From contig NC_010337.2 of NCBI RefSeq assembly GCF_000019165.1, positions 2,216,001 through 2,280,000 on the forward strand: a stretch of 64,000 nt of DNA, written 5' to 3'. The notes beneath the pieces are model-generated. The model was not told the DNA's origin and ran no database searches. It saw only the letters and a list, made by a program, of their open reading frames with translations. Both the position numbers and the translations under genes were made by a program. Shown piece by piece: positions 1-9,299 of this stretch (position 1 is the stretch's first letter; every line of letters starts with the position of its first letter). Source of the stretch: Heliomicrobium modesticaldum Ice1. Lineage in GTDB: Bacteria; Bacillota; Desulfitobacteriia; Heliobacteriales; Heliobacteriaceae.

Positions 1-73
1 GAATTAGTACTATATACCTACACACTTTATCAAAAATGTCTGCTATTATAACAATGGTTAAGGAGGCGGCCTG

Positions 74-397
74 ATGAACGGACTGCCCATTCGTTTTGAC
101 CAATTGCTTCCCTATCGCACCACCCTGGAAAAGGTGGAAAAACCTGCTGTCGGGAATAAGGTCTCGGAAGGGATGCCCAAGAGCTTCTCTGCTTTTTTGC
201 AAGACGCCCTCAATCATGTGAACGATCTGCATAAGCAGGCTGATGCGGCCGCCGCTGAGCTGGCTGCCGGCAAGGCGATTGATCTGCACCAAGTGGTCAT
301 TGCCTCAGAAAAAGCCGGGATTGCCACGCAACTTACCTTGCAGGTGCGCAACAAGGTGATGGAAGCCTATCAAGAAATCATGAGAATGCAAGTTTAA
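74..397 (+). CDS. fliE: Flagellar hook-basal body complex protein FliE
   Basis: FliE is the small rod-base protein that joins the MS ring to the proximal rod and is exported by the flagellar type III system. The 107-residue length is normal for the family. The C-terminal half carries the typical FliE signature (IDLHQVVIASEKAGIATQL, then QVRNKVMEAYQEIMRMQV). The ATG is preceded by AAGGAGG with good spacing. It opens the locus visible here; fliF starts 40 bases downstream, the classical order. flgB and flgC would be expected just before base 1. The first ~60 bases are AT-rich and hold no gene that I can support. Confidence 0.95.
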   Translation: MNGLPIRFDQLLPYRTTLEKVEKPAVGNKVSEGMPKSFSAFLQDALNHVNDLHKQADAAAAELAAGKAIDLHQVVIASEKAGIATQLTLQVRNKVMEAYQEIMRMQV

Positions 398-436
398 TAC
401 AATGCTAATCAGATCACGGTGAAAGGCTGCTGAACA

Positions 437-2017
437 ATGGGTGAATTGTTGGAACGGTTGCGCAGCCAATTGAGCGAGCTTGTGGGTCGTCTCTCCCGTC
501 AGCAGAAACTGATTCTGGGAGGCTCCCTCGTTGCGATAATCGTATCCCTGGCGGCGTTCGTCTACCTGGCCGGCCGTCCTGATTATGTCCCGCTTTTTCA
601 AAACCTCGATCCTGCTGATGCGGGCGCTATCCAGGCCAAACTCAAAGAACAGAAAGTAGATTTCCAGGTTTCTGAAGATGGGAAAACCATCCTGGTCCCT
701 TCCAAGGACCAAGCCAGCCTTCGGATTGAATTGGCCAACTCCGGTCTGCCCAAGGGAACCGGTTGGGGCTTTGAGACCTTCAATGAGAGTCGGTTCGGGG
801 AAACAGAGAAAGAGAAAGAGATCCGCCTGAAAATCGCCACAGAAACAGAACTGTCGAGGACCTTGCAAAACATCCCCGGTGTGGAGAACGCGCGGGTGAT
901 GATTGTTCCGGCGACAGATTCCCTGTTTAAAGGCAACGCCACCGACGCCACCGCGTCGGTTATGCTGATCTTGAAGCCGTACGCGACCCTTGAGGAGAAA
1001 CAGATCCGCGGCATCATCCATCTCGTATCGCGGAGCGTTAAGCAATTAAAGCCAGAAAATGTCACCGTCGTCGATAATACGGGCAATGTCTTATCGGAAG
1101 GTCTCTTTACGGCCGGCGGATCCGACAAAGTCAATTTGGATGGATTGGCGAAGGCTCAACTGCAGATGAAGAAGGACTTTGAGGCAAGTTTGGAGCAGAA
1201 GGCGCAGGATATGCTGAACCGCGCCCTCGGCGCCGGGAACGCCGTCGTCAAAGTCAGCACGGAATTGGACTTTTCTCAACAGGAAGTCAAGGATGTGAAA
1301 CTCGGCAAACCGGTGCCTCTTTCCACCCGTGAAACGGAAGAAGCGGGACAAGGCTCCACCGGATCTGGAACACCAGGCACGAGCGCCAACATCCCCACTC
1401 AGCAGGCCACGAACAACAACACGAGCAGCTATTCGAAGACGGATTCGATCGTCAACAACGAGATCCCGAAGACGGAGACCCATACCGTCACGCCGCCAGG
1501 CTCATCGCTGAAGCGGCTCAGCGTATCGGTGATGGTGAACCGCACTTTGACGCCAGAAGAAACGCAGCAGTTGGAAAAGGCTGTCGCGCAGGCTGTCGGC
1601 ATTCGCTATCCCATTCAGCCGCCTGCAGCCGGTCAACCTGACCGGGTGGAACAGATCAGCGTCCTTGGCATGGCTTTCGACCGGAGCGCCGTCGATGAAA
1701 TGAACCGGATGGCGGAAGAACAGAAAGCCTTCCAACGCTACCTGATGATCGGCGGCGCCCTTATTGCCCTTGCGCTGCTCGTCATGGCCGGGTTGTATGC
1801 CAGAAGAGCCTATCTTCGTCGCAAGCCTGCGCCAGCGCCGGAACCGCTCCCCTCGCCGGCCTTCGATACGTCCGTGCCCACGCCGCCTGTCCCTGAACTG
1901 AGCCCGGAAGAGATGGAAAAACTTGCCCTCCGGGAGAAGATCGAGGAACTGAGCGAAACCAATCCCGAAGCGGTGGCCCGCCTGTTGAAAACATGGTTAG
2001 TGGACGAGTCGAGGTGA
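437..2017 (+). CDS. fliF: Flagellar MS-ring protein FliF
   Basis: FliF forms the membrane/supramembrane ring on which the rod, switch and export gate are built. The 526-residue product has one transmembrane segment near residues 24-46 and a second near 435-457, with the ring-building domain between them (NSGLPKGTGWGFETFNESRF is a conserved stretch). A low-complexity Ser/Thr/Gly-rich linker lies around residues 295-335. The cytoplasmic tail ends in an acidic helix (EELSETNPEAVARLLKTWL), the known type of FliG-binding tail. It lies 4 bases before fliG. Confidence 0.97.
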   Translation: MGELLERLRSQLSELVGRLSRQQKLILGGSLVAIIVSLAAFVYLAGRPDYVPLFQNLDPADAGAIQAKLKEQKVDFQVSEDGKTILVPSKDQASLRIELANSGLPKGTGWGFETFNESRFGETEKEKEIRLKIATETELSRTLQNIPGVENARVMIVPATDSLFKGNATDATASVMLILKPYATLEEKQIRGIIHLVSRSVKQLKPENVTVVDNTGNVLSEGLFTAGGSDKVNLDGLAKAQLQMKKDFEASLEQKAQDMLNRALGAGNAVVKVSTELDFSQQEVKDVKLGKPVPLSTRETEEAGQGSTGSGTPGTSANIPTQQATNNNTSSYSKTDSIVNNEIPKTETHTVTPPGSSLKRLSVSVMVNRTLTPEETQQLEKAVAQAVGIRYPIQPPAAGQPDRVEQISVLGMAFDRSAVDEMNRMAEEQKAFQRYLMIGGALIALALLVMAGLYARRAYLRRKPAPAPEPLPSPAFDTSVPTPPVPELSPEEMEKLALREKIEELSETNPEAVARLLKTWLVDESR

Positions 2018-2021
2018 TGTT

Positions 2022-3032
2022 GTGTCTGCCAAGTCGACCCTCACCGGCAAACAAAAGGCTGCCATACTGCTGATCTCCCTTGGGCCGGAGAAATCAGCCA
2101 AGGTGTTCAAGCACCTCAAGGAAGAAGAGATCGAGCAGATGACCTTGGAGATCGCCAATATCCGCAAGGTCACTCCCGAACACCGCGATTCTGTCTTCGA
2201 TGAATTTCATCAATTGTTCATGGCCTCGGAATATATCAATTCCGGGGGGATTGACTACGCTAAAGAGATCTTAGAGAAGGCCTTGGGACCCCAAAAGGCC
2301 TTAGAAATCATCAATCGATTGACCCAGTCGCTGCAGGTGCGGCCCTTTGAATTCGTGCGCCGCACCGATCCGGGTCAACTCCTCAACTTCATCCAATCGG
2401 AGCACTCCCAGACGATCGCCTTGATACTGGCCTATCTCAATCCGGAGCAGGCCTCTATCATCCTATCGGCCCTGCCGCCGGAGCGCCAGTCCGACATCGC
2501 CCGGCGGATCGCCCTCATGGACCGCACATCGCCGGAGGTCATCCGTGAGGTGGAGATGGTGCTGGAACGGAAGCTTTCCTCTCTCGTCTCCCAGGAACAT
2601 ACCAGCGCCGGCGGCATCGATACCGTCGTCGAGATGCTTAACCGCGTCGACCGAGGCACTGAAAAATCGATCATGGAAGCCCTGGAGATTCAGGATCCGG
2701 AACTGGCCGAAGAGATCAAGAAACGCATGTTCGTCTTTGAAGACATCGTTATGCTCGACGACCGCTCTATTCAGCAAGTCTTGCGGGAAGTGGACACGAA
2801 AGACCTGGCCTTGGCGCTCAAAGGTTCCAGCGACGAAGTGGTGCAGAAGATCTTTCGGAACGTATCCAAACGGGCCGGCGAGATGCTGCGTGAAGATATG
2901 GAATTCATGGGTCCCGTCCGGCTGCGCGATGTTGAGGAGGCGCAACAGCGCATCGTCAACATCATCCGTAAGCTGGAAGAGGCCGGCGAGATCATCGTAG
3001 CCCGTGGCGGGGGGGACGAGTTGATTGTCTAG
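2022..3032 (+). CDS. fliG: Flagellar motor switch protein FliG
   Basis: FliG is the rotor protein that contacts the stator and, through FliM and FliY, sets rotation direction. The 336-residue length and all three armadillo-like parts are present: N-domain (LTGKQKAAILLISLGPEKSA), middle domain with an EHSQTIALILAYL motif, and C-domain with the charged motor helix (MFVFEDIVMLDDRSIQQVLR). The start is GTG at 2022, 4 bases after the fliF stop. The 3' end overlaps fliH by 8 bases, which suggests translational coupling. Confidence 0.97.
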   Translation: MSAKSTLTGKQKAAILLISLGPEKSAKVFKHLKEEEIEQMTLEIANIRKVTPEHRDSVFDEFHQLFMASEYINSGGIDYAKEILEKALGPQKALEIINRLTQSLQVRPFEFVRRTDPGQLLNFIQSEHSQTIALILAYLNPEQASIILSALPPERQSDIARRIALMDRTSPEVIREVEMVLERKLSSLVSQEHTSAGGIDTVVEMLNRVDRGTEKSIMEALEIQDPELAEEIKKRMFVFEDIVMLDDRSIQQVLREVDTKDLALALKGSSDEVVQKIFRNVSKRAGEMLREDMEFMGPVRLRDVEEAQQRIVNIIRKLEEAGEIIVARGGGDELIV

Positions 3033-3810
3033 GGTCATCAAATCGGCTGCTTTTCGTGCCGAGTCGCCGAAGGTGCTGGAAGTGTTTCTTCCGATTTCCC
3101 CTGCCGGACCGCTGACAGAGGAGCCGCCGACGCCTCCCTTAGAGCCAGAAGAGACGGTCGAGGCCCAGGCCGAAAGGGTCCTCGAAGAGACGCGTCAGGC
3201 TGTTCAGGAATTGATGATCCAAGCGAGAGAACAGGCGAACGCCATCATCGCCGAAGCCCGCCAATCAGCCGCCGCAGTCGTCGCTGCAGCGGAGCAGGAG
3301 GGGGAGGCGATCCGGCGCCGTCATGCCGAAGAAGGGTATCAGTTCGGCGTCGCTCAAGGCCTGGAGGCGGCGCGGCAGGAAGCGGAAGCCATCGTCGCCG
3401 AAGCTTGGCGAGAAGCGGAAGCGGCGCGCCAGGCCAAAGCTGCCTACATCGACAATACAGAATCAGAGATGGTGGAACTGGCCATCACCATCGCGGAAAA
3501 GATCCTTGCCCATGAGATTGCCAACCGGCAGGATGTGGTGGTCCATATCGCCGCCAACGCCCTCAAAAAGGTGCGCGATATGAGCGCCGTGATCCTCAAA
3601 GTCAATCCGCAGGATTATCCGCTCATTCAATCGATCAAGCCGGAACTGATGGCCATGGTCAGAGGGTTGCGGACCTTAGCGGTAGAACAGGATGAGACGG
3701 TGTCGCCAGGCGGTTGTGTCATTGAGACCAACCATGGATATGTTGATGCGCGCATCGATGCCCAATTGGAAGAGGTCCGCAGGGTGATCCGAGAAGTGAT
3801 GCACGGGTAG
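3025..3810 (+). CDS. fliH: Flagellar export apparatus regulator FliH
   Basis: FliH is the peripheral stalk-like regulator of the FliI ATPase at the flagellar export gate. The 261-residue product has a long Ala/Glu/Gln-rich helical region (about residues 40-150) with repeated alanine-glutamate heptads, followed by the conserved C-terminal FliH/V-ATPase-E-like domain (ending GGCVIETNHGYVDARIDAQLEE in spirit). The TTG start at 3025 overlaps the fliG stop. It sits between fliG and fliI, the canonical position. Sequence conservation in FliH is low, so the call rests on the C-terminal domain plus context. Confidence 0.9.
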   Translation: MSRVIKSAAFRAESPKVLEVFLPISPAGPLTEEPPTPPLEPEETVEAQAERVLEETRQAVQELMIQAREQANAIIAEARQSAAAVVAAAEQEGEAIRRRHAEEGYQFGVAQGLEAARQEAEAIVAEAWREAEAARQAKAAYIDNTESEMVELAITIAEKILAHEIANRQDVVVHIAANALKKVRDMSAVILKVNPQDYPLIQSIKPELMAMVRGLRTLAVEQDETVSPGGCVIETNHGYVDARIDAQLEEVRRVIREVMHG

Positions 3811-3820
3811 GTGGAAGGGC

Positions 3821-5122
3821 ATGCAAAAGTATCTGCAGGCGATACGAACCATGGACCCGGTGCGACTCAACGGAAAGGTGTCACAGGTGATCGGCCTGGT
3901 CATCCAGTCTGACGGTCCCAGCGCCAACCTAGGCGAGGTCTGCCTCGTCTCTACCCAATCGGGAAAACAGCGGGTCCGCTCCGAGGTGGTCGGATTTCGC
4001 GAGGGGAAGACCCTGCTCATGCCCTTGGGAGAGATGGGTGGCATCGGTCCCGGTTCCCAGGTGCTGGCCACGGGAGACGTCTTGACGGTGGCTGTCGGGG
4101 AGGCGTTGCTCGGACGCGTCCTCGACGGACTCGGCAACCCGCTGGATGACGGTGGTCCTATCGCCACGACAGGTGATTATCCCTTGACAGCGTCGCCGCC
4201 CAATCCGTTGAAGCGGAAGCGCATTCAGCAGCCACTGCCCCTGGGCGTCAAAGCTATCGACGGCCTGTTGACCTGTGGCCGCGGCCAGCGGCTTGGCATC
4301 TTTGCCGGATCGGGTGTCGGCAAGAGCACCCTGCTTGGCATGATCGCCCGCAACACGACGGCTGATATCAACGTCATCGGTTTGATCGGTGAGCGGGGTC
4401 GTGAGGTCCGTGAGTTTATCGAAAAAGACCTGGGGCCGGAAGGGCTCGCCCGATCCGTTGTCGTCGTTGCCACGTCAGACCAGCCGGCGCTGGTGCGATT
4501 GAAAGGCGCCTTTGTGGCGACGGCAATCGCCGAGTTTTTTCGGGACCTCGGCAAGGATGTCATGTTGATGATGGATTCGGTCACCCGTTTCGCCATGGCC
4601 CAGCGGGAGGTGGGCCTGGCCGTCGGCGAACCGCCGGCCACGCGGGGCTACACGCCCTCCGTCTTCGCCATGCTGCCCAAGCTGCTGGAACGATCGGGCA
4701 CCTCCGACAAAGGCACCATCACCGGGCTCTATACGGTGCTTGTCGACGGTGACGACATGAACGAACCGATCGCCGACGCCGTCCGGGGCATCCTGGACGG
4801 ACACATCGTCCTATCGAGGGACCTGGCCGCCCAAAACCACTACCCGGCCATCGACATCCTGAGCAGCGTCAGCCGGGTGATGATTGAGCTGGTGTCGAAG
4901 GAGCATCGTGACGCAGCGGCGCAACTGCGGAGCGTCCTCGCTACCTATCGGGAGGCTAAGGATCTCATCGACATCGGCGCATACCAAAAGGGCGCTAACC
5001 CTCAGATCGATTACTCGCTGAAGAAGATCGATGCCTGCCGGGAATTTTTGCGACAGGATATTTTTGAGGCGATCCCCTTTGATGAAACCATCGGCAGGTT
5101 GCGGGATATCTTCGCCGCATGA
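3821..5122 (+). CDS. fliI: Flagellum-specific ATP synthase FliI
   Basis: FliI is the ATPase that prepares substrates for the flagellar type III export gate. It is a RecA/F1-beta-like protein of 433 residues with Walker A GSGVGKST at residues 163-170, a Walker B strand VMLMMDS near residues 247-253, and the conserved LIGERGREVREFIE segment. Its stop overlaps the ATG of fliJ (ATGA), so the chaperone is probably made in a coupled way. Confidence 0.97.
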   Translation: MQKYLQAIRTMDPVRLNGKVSQVIGLVIQSDGPSANLGEVCLVSTQSGKQRVRSEVVGFREGKTLLMPLGEMGGIGPGSQVLATGDVLTVAVGEALLGRVLDGLGNPLDDGGPIATTGDYPLTASPPNPLKRKRIQQPLPLGVKAIDGLLTCGRGQRLGIFAGSGVGKSTLLGMIARNTTADINVIGLIGERGREVREFIEKDLGPEGLARSVVVVATSDQPALVRLKGAFVATAIAEFFRDLGKDVMLMMDSVTRFAMAQREVGLAVGEPPATRGYTPSVFAMLPKLLERSGTSDKGTITGLYTVLVDGDDMNEPIADAVRGILDGHIVLSRDLAAQNHYPAIDILSSVSRVMIELVSKEHRDAAAQLRSVLATYREAKDLIDIGAYQKGANPQIDYSLKKIDACREFLRQDIFEAIPFDETIGRLRDIFAA

Positions 5123-5574
5123 AGCCATTTCGGTTTAAATTGCAGACGCCCCTCGACCTGAAACTGCGGCAGGAAGATGTCTTGAGGGGAGAATTACAGC
5201 GCCAACAGGAGATGGTGCGGCAAAAAGAGGCCGAACTGGCTGCCCTGCGGGATTCAATGGCTGCTGCGATGGATAATATCCGCCCCTGTCCTGGGGCGCC
5301 CTTCAATGTGGAGGAACGGTTGCTCTTTAACCAGTACTGGCTTCGCTTGAAGGAGTTAGAGGCGCGCCAGGAGAGGGAACGGCAACAGGAGCAGACCAAA
5401 CTGGCCGAGATCAGGCAGCGCCTGCTGGAGACGATGCGTGACCGCAAGGTGATGGAGCGGCTGAAGGAAAAACATCTCGCCGACTACAAGAGAACCTTGT
5501 TGCGAGAGGAACAGAAACTGCTTGATGAAATGGCCCTCAATCGATTTAGCGGAAACGACGAATACAAGGAATAA
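5119..5574 (+). CDS. fliJ: Flagellar export chaperone FliJ
   Basis: FliJ is a coiled-coil export chaperone and the central stalk of the FliI ring. The 151-residue product is almost entirely charged helix, starting MKPFRFKLQTPLDLKLRQED, a typical FliJ N-terminus. The ATG overlaps the fliI stop by 4 bases. The call rests on the coiled-coil nature, size and fixed position after fliI, because FliJ sequences diverge strongly. Confidence 0.9.
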   Translation: MKPFRFKLQTPLDLKLRQEDVLRGELQRQQEMVRQKEAELAALRDSMAAAMDNIRPCPGAPFNVEERLLFNQYWLRLKELEARQERERQQEQTKLAEIRQRLLETMRDRKVMERLKEKHLADYKRTLLREEQKLLDEMALNRFSGNDEYKE

Positions 5575-5586
5575 GGGGGGAAGGAG

Positions 5587-6453
5587 ATGGCTGACACAGA
5601 AGCGGCGCAGGGAGAGAAAAAAGGGATGTCCACGATGACGCTTTTTTTTCTATTGGCCCTCCCGGTCGTATTGCTGGCCGGGCTTGCCGCCGCCCAGATG
5701 ACCGGTCTCGTCGACCTGTCTCCCCACTTGCGCAGCCTTCCGGTCATCGGTTCTTTCTTCCCGCAGAGGGATCCCGCGTCCGAGGGGTTCCAGCAGACAC
5801 TGGAAGAGCACCGCATCGCTCAATTGCAAGCGGAAAAAGAAGCGTTGGACGCTAAACTGGCCGAGATGCAAGCGGCGGCGGCATCTGCACAGTCCACCGC
5901 TTCTCAGGACGACGCCGTGAAACAGCAGAAAGTGGAACTGGAACAGCAACTGGCCGCCCTGAAGGAACAGGCGGAGAAGGATAAACAAGCCCAGGCTGAT
6001 CGGGAGAAATTGGCTGAGCGGCTCTCGGTGATGAAACCAGCCAGCGCCGCCAAGATCATGGAAAATCTCCCTGACGATATGGTCAATCAGTTGCTCAACG
6101 GGATGGATGTCGATAAGGCGGCCAAGATCACCGCCGCCCTTTCCCCGGCGCGGGCTGCCCGTCTCTCCATGGCAACAGGTGACGGCGATGCGGCGGCCCG
6201 GAAAAAGGCCGACTCGGATCTGAAAAAGAGCGAGCTCACCAAGAGCAACTACCAGAACCTAGCCCAAACGATGGCTGCCATGAAAGCCGACGACGCGGCA
6301 ATGTTGATGGAGCAGTTGCCTGACGAAATGACCGCCTCCATATTGCGGGAGATGAACAAGGACGCGGCTGGAAAGGTGCTGTCGGCGTTGACCTACACCA
6401 ATCCAACGCGGGCTGCGCGCCTCGTCAATTTGATGGGGAGGCCGGAAGGGTGA
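5587..6453 (+). CDS. MotE/YlxF-like flagellar protein with two MgtE-N-like repeats
   Basis: This 288-residue protein has one N-terminal transmembrane helix (about residues 18-38), a coiled coil (about 75-145) and two copies of a short helical MgtE-N-like module: one at about residues 148-192 (MKPASAAKIMENLPDDMVNQ) and one at about 228-282 (MKADDAAMLMEQLPDEMTAS). It occupies the slot of Bacillus ylxF between fliJ and fliK. Proteins of this kind in other bacteria (MotE) act as chaperones or partners for motor/export parts; here that role is inferred. An AAGGAG site precedes the ATG. Confidence 0.75.
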   Translation: MADTEAAQGEKKGMSTMTLFFLLALPVVLLAGLAAAQMTGLVDLSPHLRSLPVIGSFFPQRDPASEGFQQTLEEHRIAQLQAEKEALDAKLAEMQAAAASAQSTASQDDAVKQQKVELEQQLAALKEQAEKDKQAQADREKLAERLSVMKPASAAKIMENLPDDMVNQLLNGMDVDKAAKITAALSPARAARLSMATGDGDAAARKKADSDLKKSELTKSNYQNLAQTMAAMKADDAAMLMEQLPDEMTASILREMNKDAAGKVLSALTYTNPTRAARLVNLMGRPEG

Positions 6454-6534
6454 CTGATCATAAAGCTTCGCTGAAAGGGGGGATGCCTGGGCTGAAAGAC
6501 AGCGACTTACGTTTTTATTTCAGGAGGTGAATCG

Positions 6535-8214
6535 ATGGCAGACCTATCCATCCTAAATGGGTTGGCCCTTCTCCCCGCATCATCCCATTCCGCCGTCGGC
6601 GGAATAGGGGGAGCAAACAGCGCAACCCAAAGGGACAGAGGTTTTTCCGGTTGCCTGCACGACCGTCTCTGCCTTTTCCCGCAATCCCAGGGAAACAGGA
6701 TGGATCAACGAGCAGCCCTCTCCGGTAGCGCCCCGAAAATCCCTGACCGCCAGCAGGAAATGCAACGAGCGCGATGGGCTCAGCGCGACAGCAAAGCTTT
6801 GGAGAGGAGCAACGAACGGCCCCGAATCGGGCGCAACGACCGAGCCGATGAGGCCATCGCCCACAAGGCAGAACCGGTCGCCGACAAAACTGCGCCAACA
6901 AGCAAGAGGGCAACCCAAGCAAAGGACCCTGTGAGGGTCGAGGCCGCATCTGTCGAGCGAGAAAACCAGGACGATGCGGCTGAAGCTGCGACGGCCGTTG
7001 AAGAGACACCAGCAGCGGCGATCCCGCTCATCGCCTTCGTCACTCAGGCAAATCCTCCCGAAGGAGGGGAACCTGTCTCTGACGGCGTTGAACTTTCTGC
7101 TGAGGCGGAGATGCAGGACAAGCCGATGACCTCGTCTATCGCCGCCGATGAGCCGAGACAGCCGGCTGGCAGCAACGCCAAGTCGGACCTTACAGTAGAA
7201 TCGTTACCTAAAGCATTTGCCAGCTTGCTGTCGACGGAAATATTCGAAAAAACCGCACTGCCACAGGGACTATCGAGACAACAAAGTCAACTTGAAGCGC
7301 CGCATCTTCCTGCCGCCGCCGTTACCGAGCCAAAGGCGATGGAAACTCAACCGGTCTCCATCATCACCGTTCCAAAGACGACGGAAATAAAGACTACTTT
7401 CGCCCTCTTTAATGTCCCGCCGAACCAACTGGCCCTCCTTGCAGGCCTGCGCAAGGAACCCGCTGAGAGCGGTCAAGCCATGGCCGTAACAACAGATTCT
7501 CAGCAGACCGGCGAACCTGCCCAGGCAACAGCAAGCCCTGTCACAGCGCCCGCCCAAGGAAAAGGCGAAACCTCGACCGGCTGGATGGCTGGAGGGCAGA
7601 ATCTGAATGCTACCCCCGGCCAGCCGAACGTCAAAGGCGCCCCTGTTATGGAAGAGACAACTTTCCGCTTAAGCGAGGCTCAGGGAGTGAATAGCCGGAC
7701 AGTCACTGCGGCAGAAAACGTTTCCGCCTTGCCCAAACCAGCGATGAGCCGTGAAGCTGCAAGTGTCATGCGCTCCGACCTATTCCGTCAGATCGTGGCC
7801 AACAGCGAACTGCTCAAGAAGGCAGACACAAGCGAACTGCGGATTCAACTGAAACCGGAGTTCCTCGGCAAGCTGAACCTCAACCTTTCCGTCGAGAACG
7901 GCATCGTCTCTGTCCGCTTCGCCGCCGAGAACCTGCAGGTGCGGCAGATGCTCGAGTCTAACCTGAATCAACTGAAACAATCGCTGGAGGAGCAGGGGTT
8001 GCGTTTTGACCGTGTAGAGGTTGATGTCGGTCGACAGGGATCGGATTCCCATCACGGCGCTGGCGATTCTCGTCAATCCTCGTCAGCGCGATGGGAAAGT
8101 CTCGGCGGCGGACGAACCAACGAAGGGACCGCCTTTGAAGACAGCAGTTCCATTGATTTCGTTGCGACACGGGCCTACTACCGAGAGGACACAACCGTAG
8201 AGTTTCTGGCTTGA
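6535..8214 (+). CDS. fliK: Flagellar hook-length control protein FliK
   Basis: FliK measures hook length and switches export specificity. The 559-residue product is low-complexity, Ala/Glu/Pro-rich and probably disordered over about residues 1-410. It ends in a compact Flg_hook domain (about 425-505) with [19 protein letters not shown] and the helix [20 protein letters not shown]. The ATG follows AGGAGGTGAATCG. About 80 untranslated bases separate it from the upstream gene. The N-terminal part is not conserved, so the call depends on the C-terminal domain and on its place before flgD. Confidence 0.9.
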   Translation: MADLSILNGLALLPASSHSAVGGIGGANSATQRDRGFSGCLHDRLCLFPQSQGNRMDQRAALSGSAPKIPDRQQEMQRARWAQRDSKALERSNERPRIGRNDRADEAIAHKAEPVADKTAPTSKRATQAKDPVRVEAASVERENQDDAAEAATAVEETPAAAIPLIAFVTQANPPEGGEPVSDGVELSAEAEMQDKPMTSSIAADEPRQPAGSNAKSDLTVESLPKAFASLLSTEIFEKTALPQGLSRQQSQLEAPHLPAAAVTEPKAMETQPVSIITVPKTTEIKTTFALFNVPPNQLALLAGLRKEPAESGQAMAVTTDSQQTGEPAQATASPVTAPAQGKGETSTGWMAGGQNLNATPGQPNVKGAPVMEETTFRLSEAQGVNSRTVTAAENVSALPKPAMSREAASVMRSDLFRQIVANSELLKKADTSELRIQLKPEFLGKLNLNLSVENGIVSVRFAAENLQVRQMLESNLNQLKQSLEEQGLRFDRVEVDVGRQGSDSHHGAGDSRQSSSARWESLGGGRTNEGTAFEDSSSIDFVATRAYYREDTTVEFLA

Positions 8215-8237
8215 CGACCACGAAGGGAGATAGGCTG

Positions 8238-8804
8238 ATGGCGGGCACGATCGATAATGTAGGCAGCGTCTATACGGCGCCGGCGGGAACGACGACAAAA
8301 AAGAGCAACAGTCAACTGGGCAAAGATGATTTTCTCAAACTCCTCGTAACGCAGCTTCGTTACCAGGATCCGATGAAACCGATGGAAGACAAGGAGTTCA
8401 TCGCTCAGATGGCGCAGTTCTCTTCCCTGGAGCAGATGAAGAACATCGCCGATGGTTTTGAAAAATTCCAATCATCTCAGCAAAAGGCCATGACGGGTCT
8501 CAACGATGTTCTTGCTAAGTTCATCTCAGTTCAGCAGCAGATGCAGGCCGACAACATGATCGTTTCGGCGGTGAGTTTCGTGGGCAAACAGCTGGAGGCA
8601 ACAGTGCCGATACTGGACGAGAAGGGAAATCCGGTGAAAGACCAGGATGGAGACATCGTCACAGAGAAAATCGCCGGCGAAGTGACCGCTGTGAGCATCA
8701 GCAACGGCATGGCAGCGCTTCAGGTCCGATACGAGGTCAACGGCGAAAAGAGAACAAGAGACGTTCTCTTGAATGAGGTTACGAAGGTAATGCAAGCGAG
8801 TTAA
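8238..8804 (+). CDS. flgD: Flagellar hook assembly (cap) protein FlgD
   Basis: FlgD forms the scaffold cap on which hook subunits assemble. The family-typical motif [20 protein letters not shown] lies near residues 28-47, followed by [16 protein letters not shown] place the start at the ATG at 8238, which has an AGGGAG site 8 bases upstream. An in-frame TTG at 8211 overlapping the fliK stop lacks a ribosome site. The product is 188 residues. It lies between fliK and a TIGR02530-type gene, as in many Clostridia. Confidence 0.95.
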   Translation: MAGTIDNVGSVYTAPAGTTTKKSNSQLGKDDFLKLLVTQLRYQDPMKPMEDKEFIAQMAQFSSLEQMKNIADGFEKFQSSQQKAMTGLNDVLAKFISVQQQMQADNMIVSAVSFVGKQLEATVPILDEKGNPVKDQDGDIVTEKIAGEVTAVSISNGMAALQVRYEVNGEKRTRDVLLNEVTKVMQAS

Positions 8805-8831
8805 GCAAAACAAGAGAGGGAGGTGGCGGCC

Positions 8832-9215
8832 TTGGATCACCGAATCCTCTATCGGCAGCCGCTGATCCCGGGCGTCGGCAAAGCGAAACCGGGATCAATC
8901 TCTCAGCCGACCGGCCAAATCTCTGGCGATTCCTTTCAGAAGATCCTCGATCAAAAGTCGCTCAAATTTTCTTCCCACGCCTTGCAGCGTTTGGCTCAAC
9001 GGAACATCTCCCTCGGAGAGGCAGAACTGGGCAAGCTGAATGACGCCGTGGATAAGGCGGGACGCAAAGGGTCGAAGGAATCCCTGATCCTGATGAAGGA
9101 TCTGGCGCTGGTCGTATCGGTGAAGAACCGCACCGTCATCACGGCTGTCGATGGAAAGGCCCTGAAGGATAACGTCTTTACCAACATCGACAGCGCTGTC
9201 GTCATTACGGAATAA
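8832..9215 (+). CDS. TIGR02530-type flagellar operon protein
   Basis: This small protein (about 127 residues) resembles the family found between flgD and flgE in many Firmicutes. A key segment is LKFSSHALQRLAQRNISLGE, and near the end comes VSVKNRTVITAVDG. No enzymatic motif is visible and the molecular role is not established to my knowledge; a part in hook assembly is inferred from position. I prefer the TTG at 8832, 7 bases after a GGAGGT site. A GTG at 8823 overlaps that site and is less likely. Confidence 0.8.
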   Translation: MDHRILYRQPLIPGVGKAKPGSISQPTGQISGDSFQKILDQKSLKFSSHALQRLAQRNISLGEAELGKLNDAVDKAGRKGSKESLILMKDLALVVSVKNRTVITAVDGKALKDNVFTNIDSAVVITE

Positions 9216-9299
9216 GGGCTGGACCTCCAGAAGGAAGCCCAGGCTGCTGAACGATTGAGGCGGCCATCCGTTTCAAACATCAAGGAGGTCGTTTACCCC

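Noticed and set aside
1..73. Possible end of an upstream gene (flgC) or a promoter
   Set aside because: The short open frame ending at the fliE ribosome site does not look like the FlgC C-terminus, and no convincing -35/-10 pair was found.
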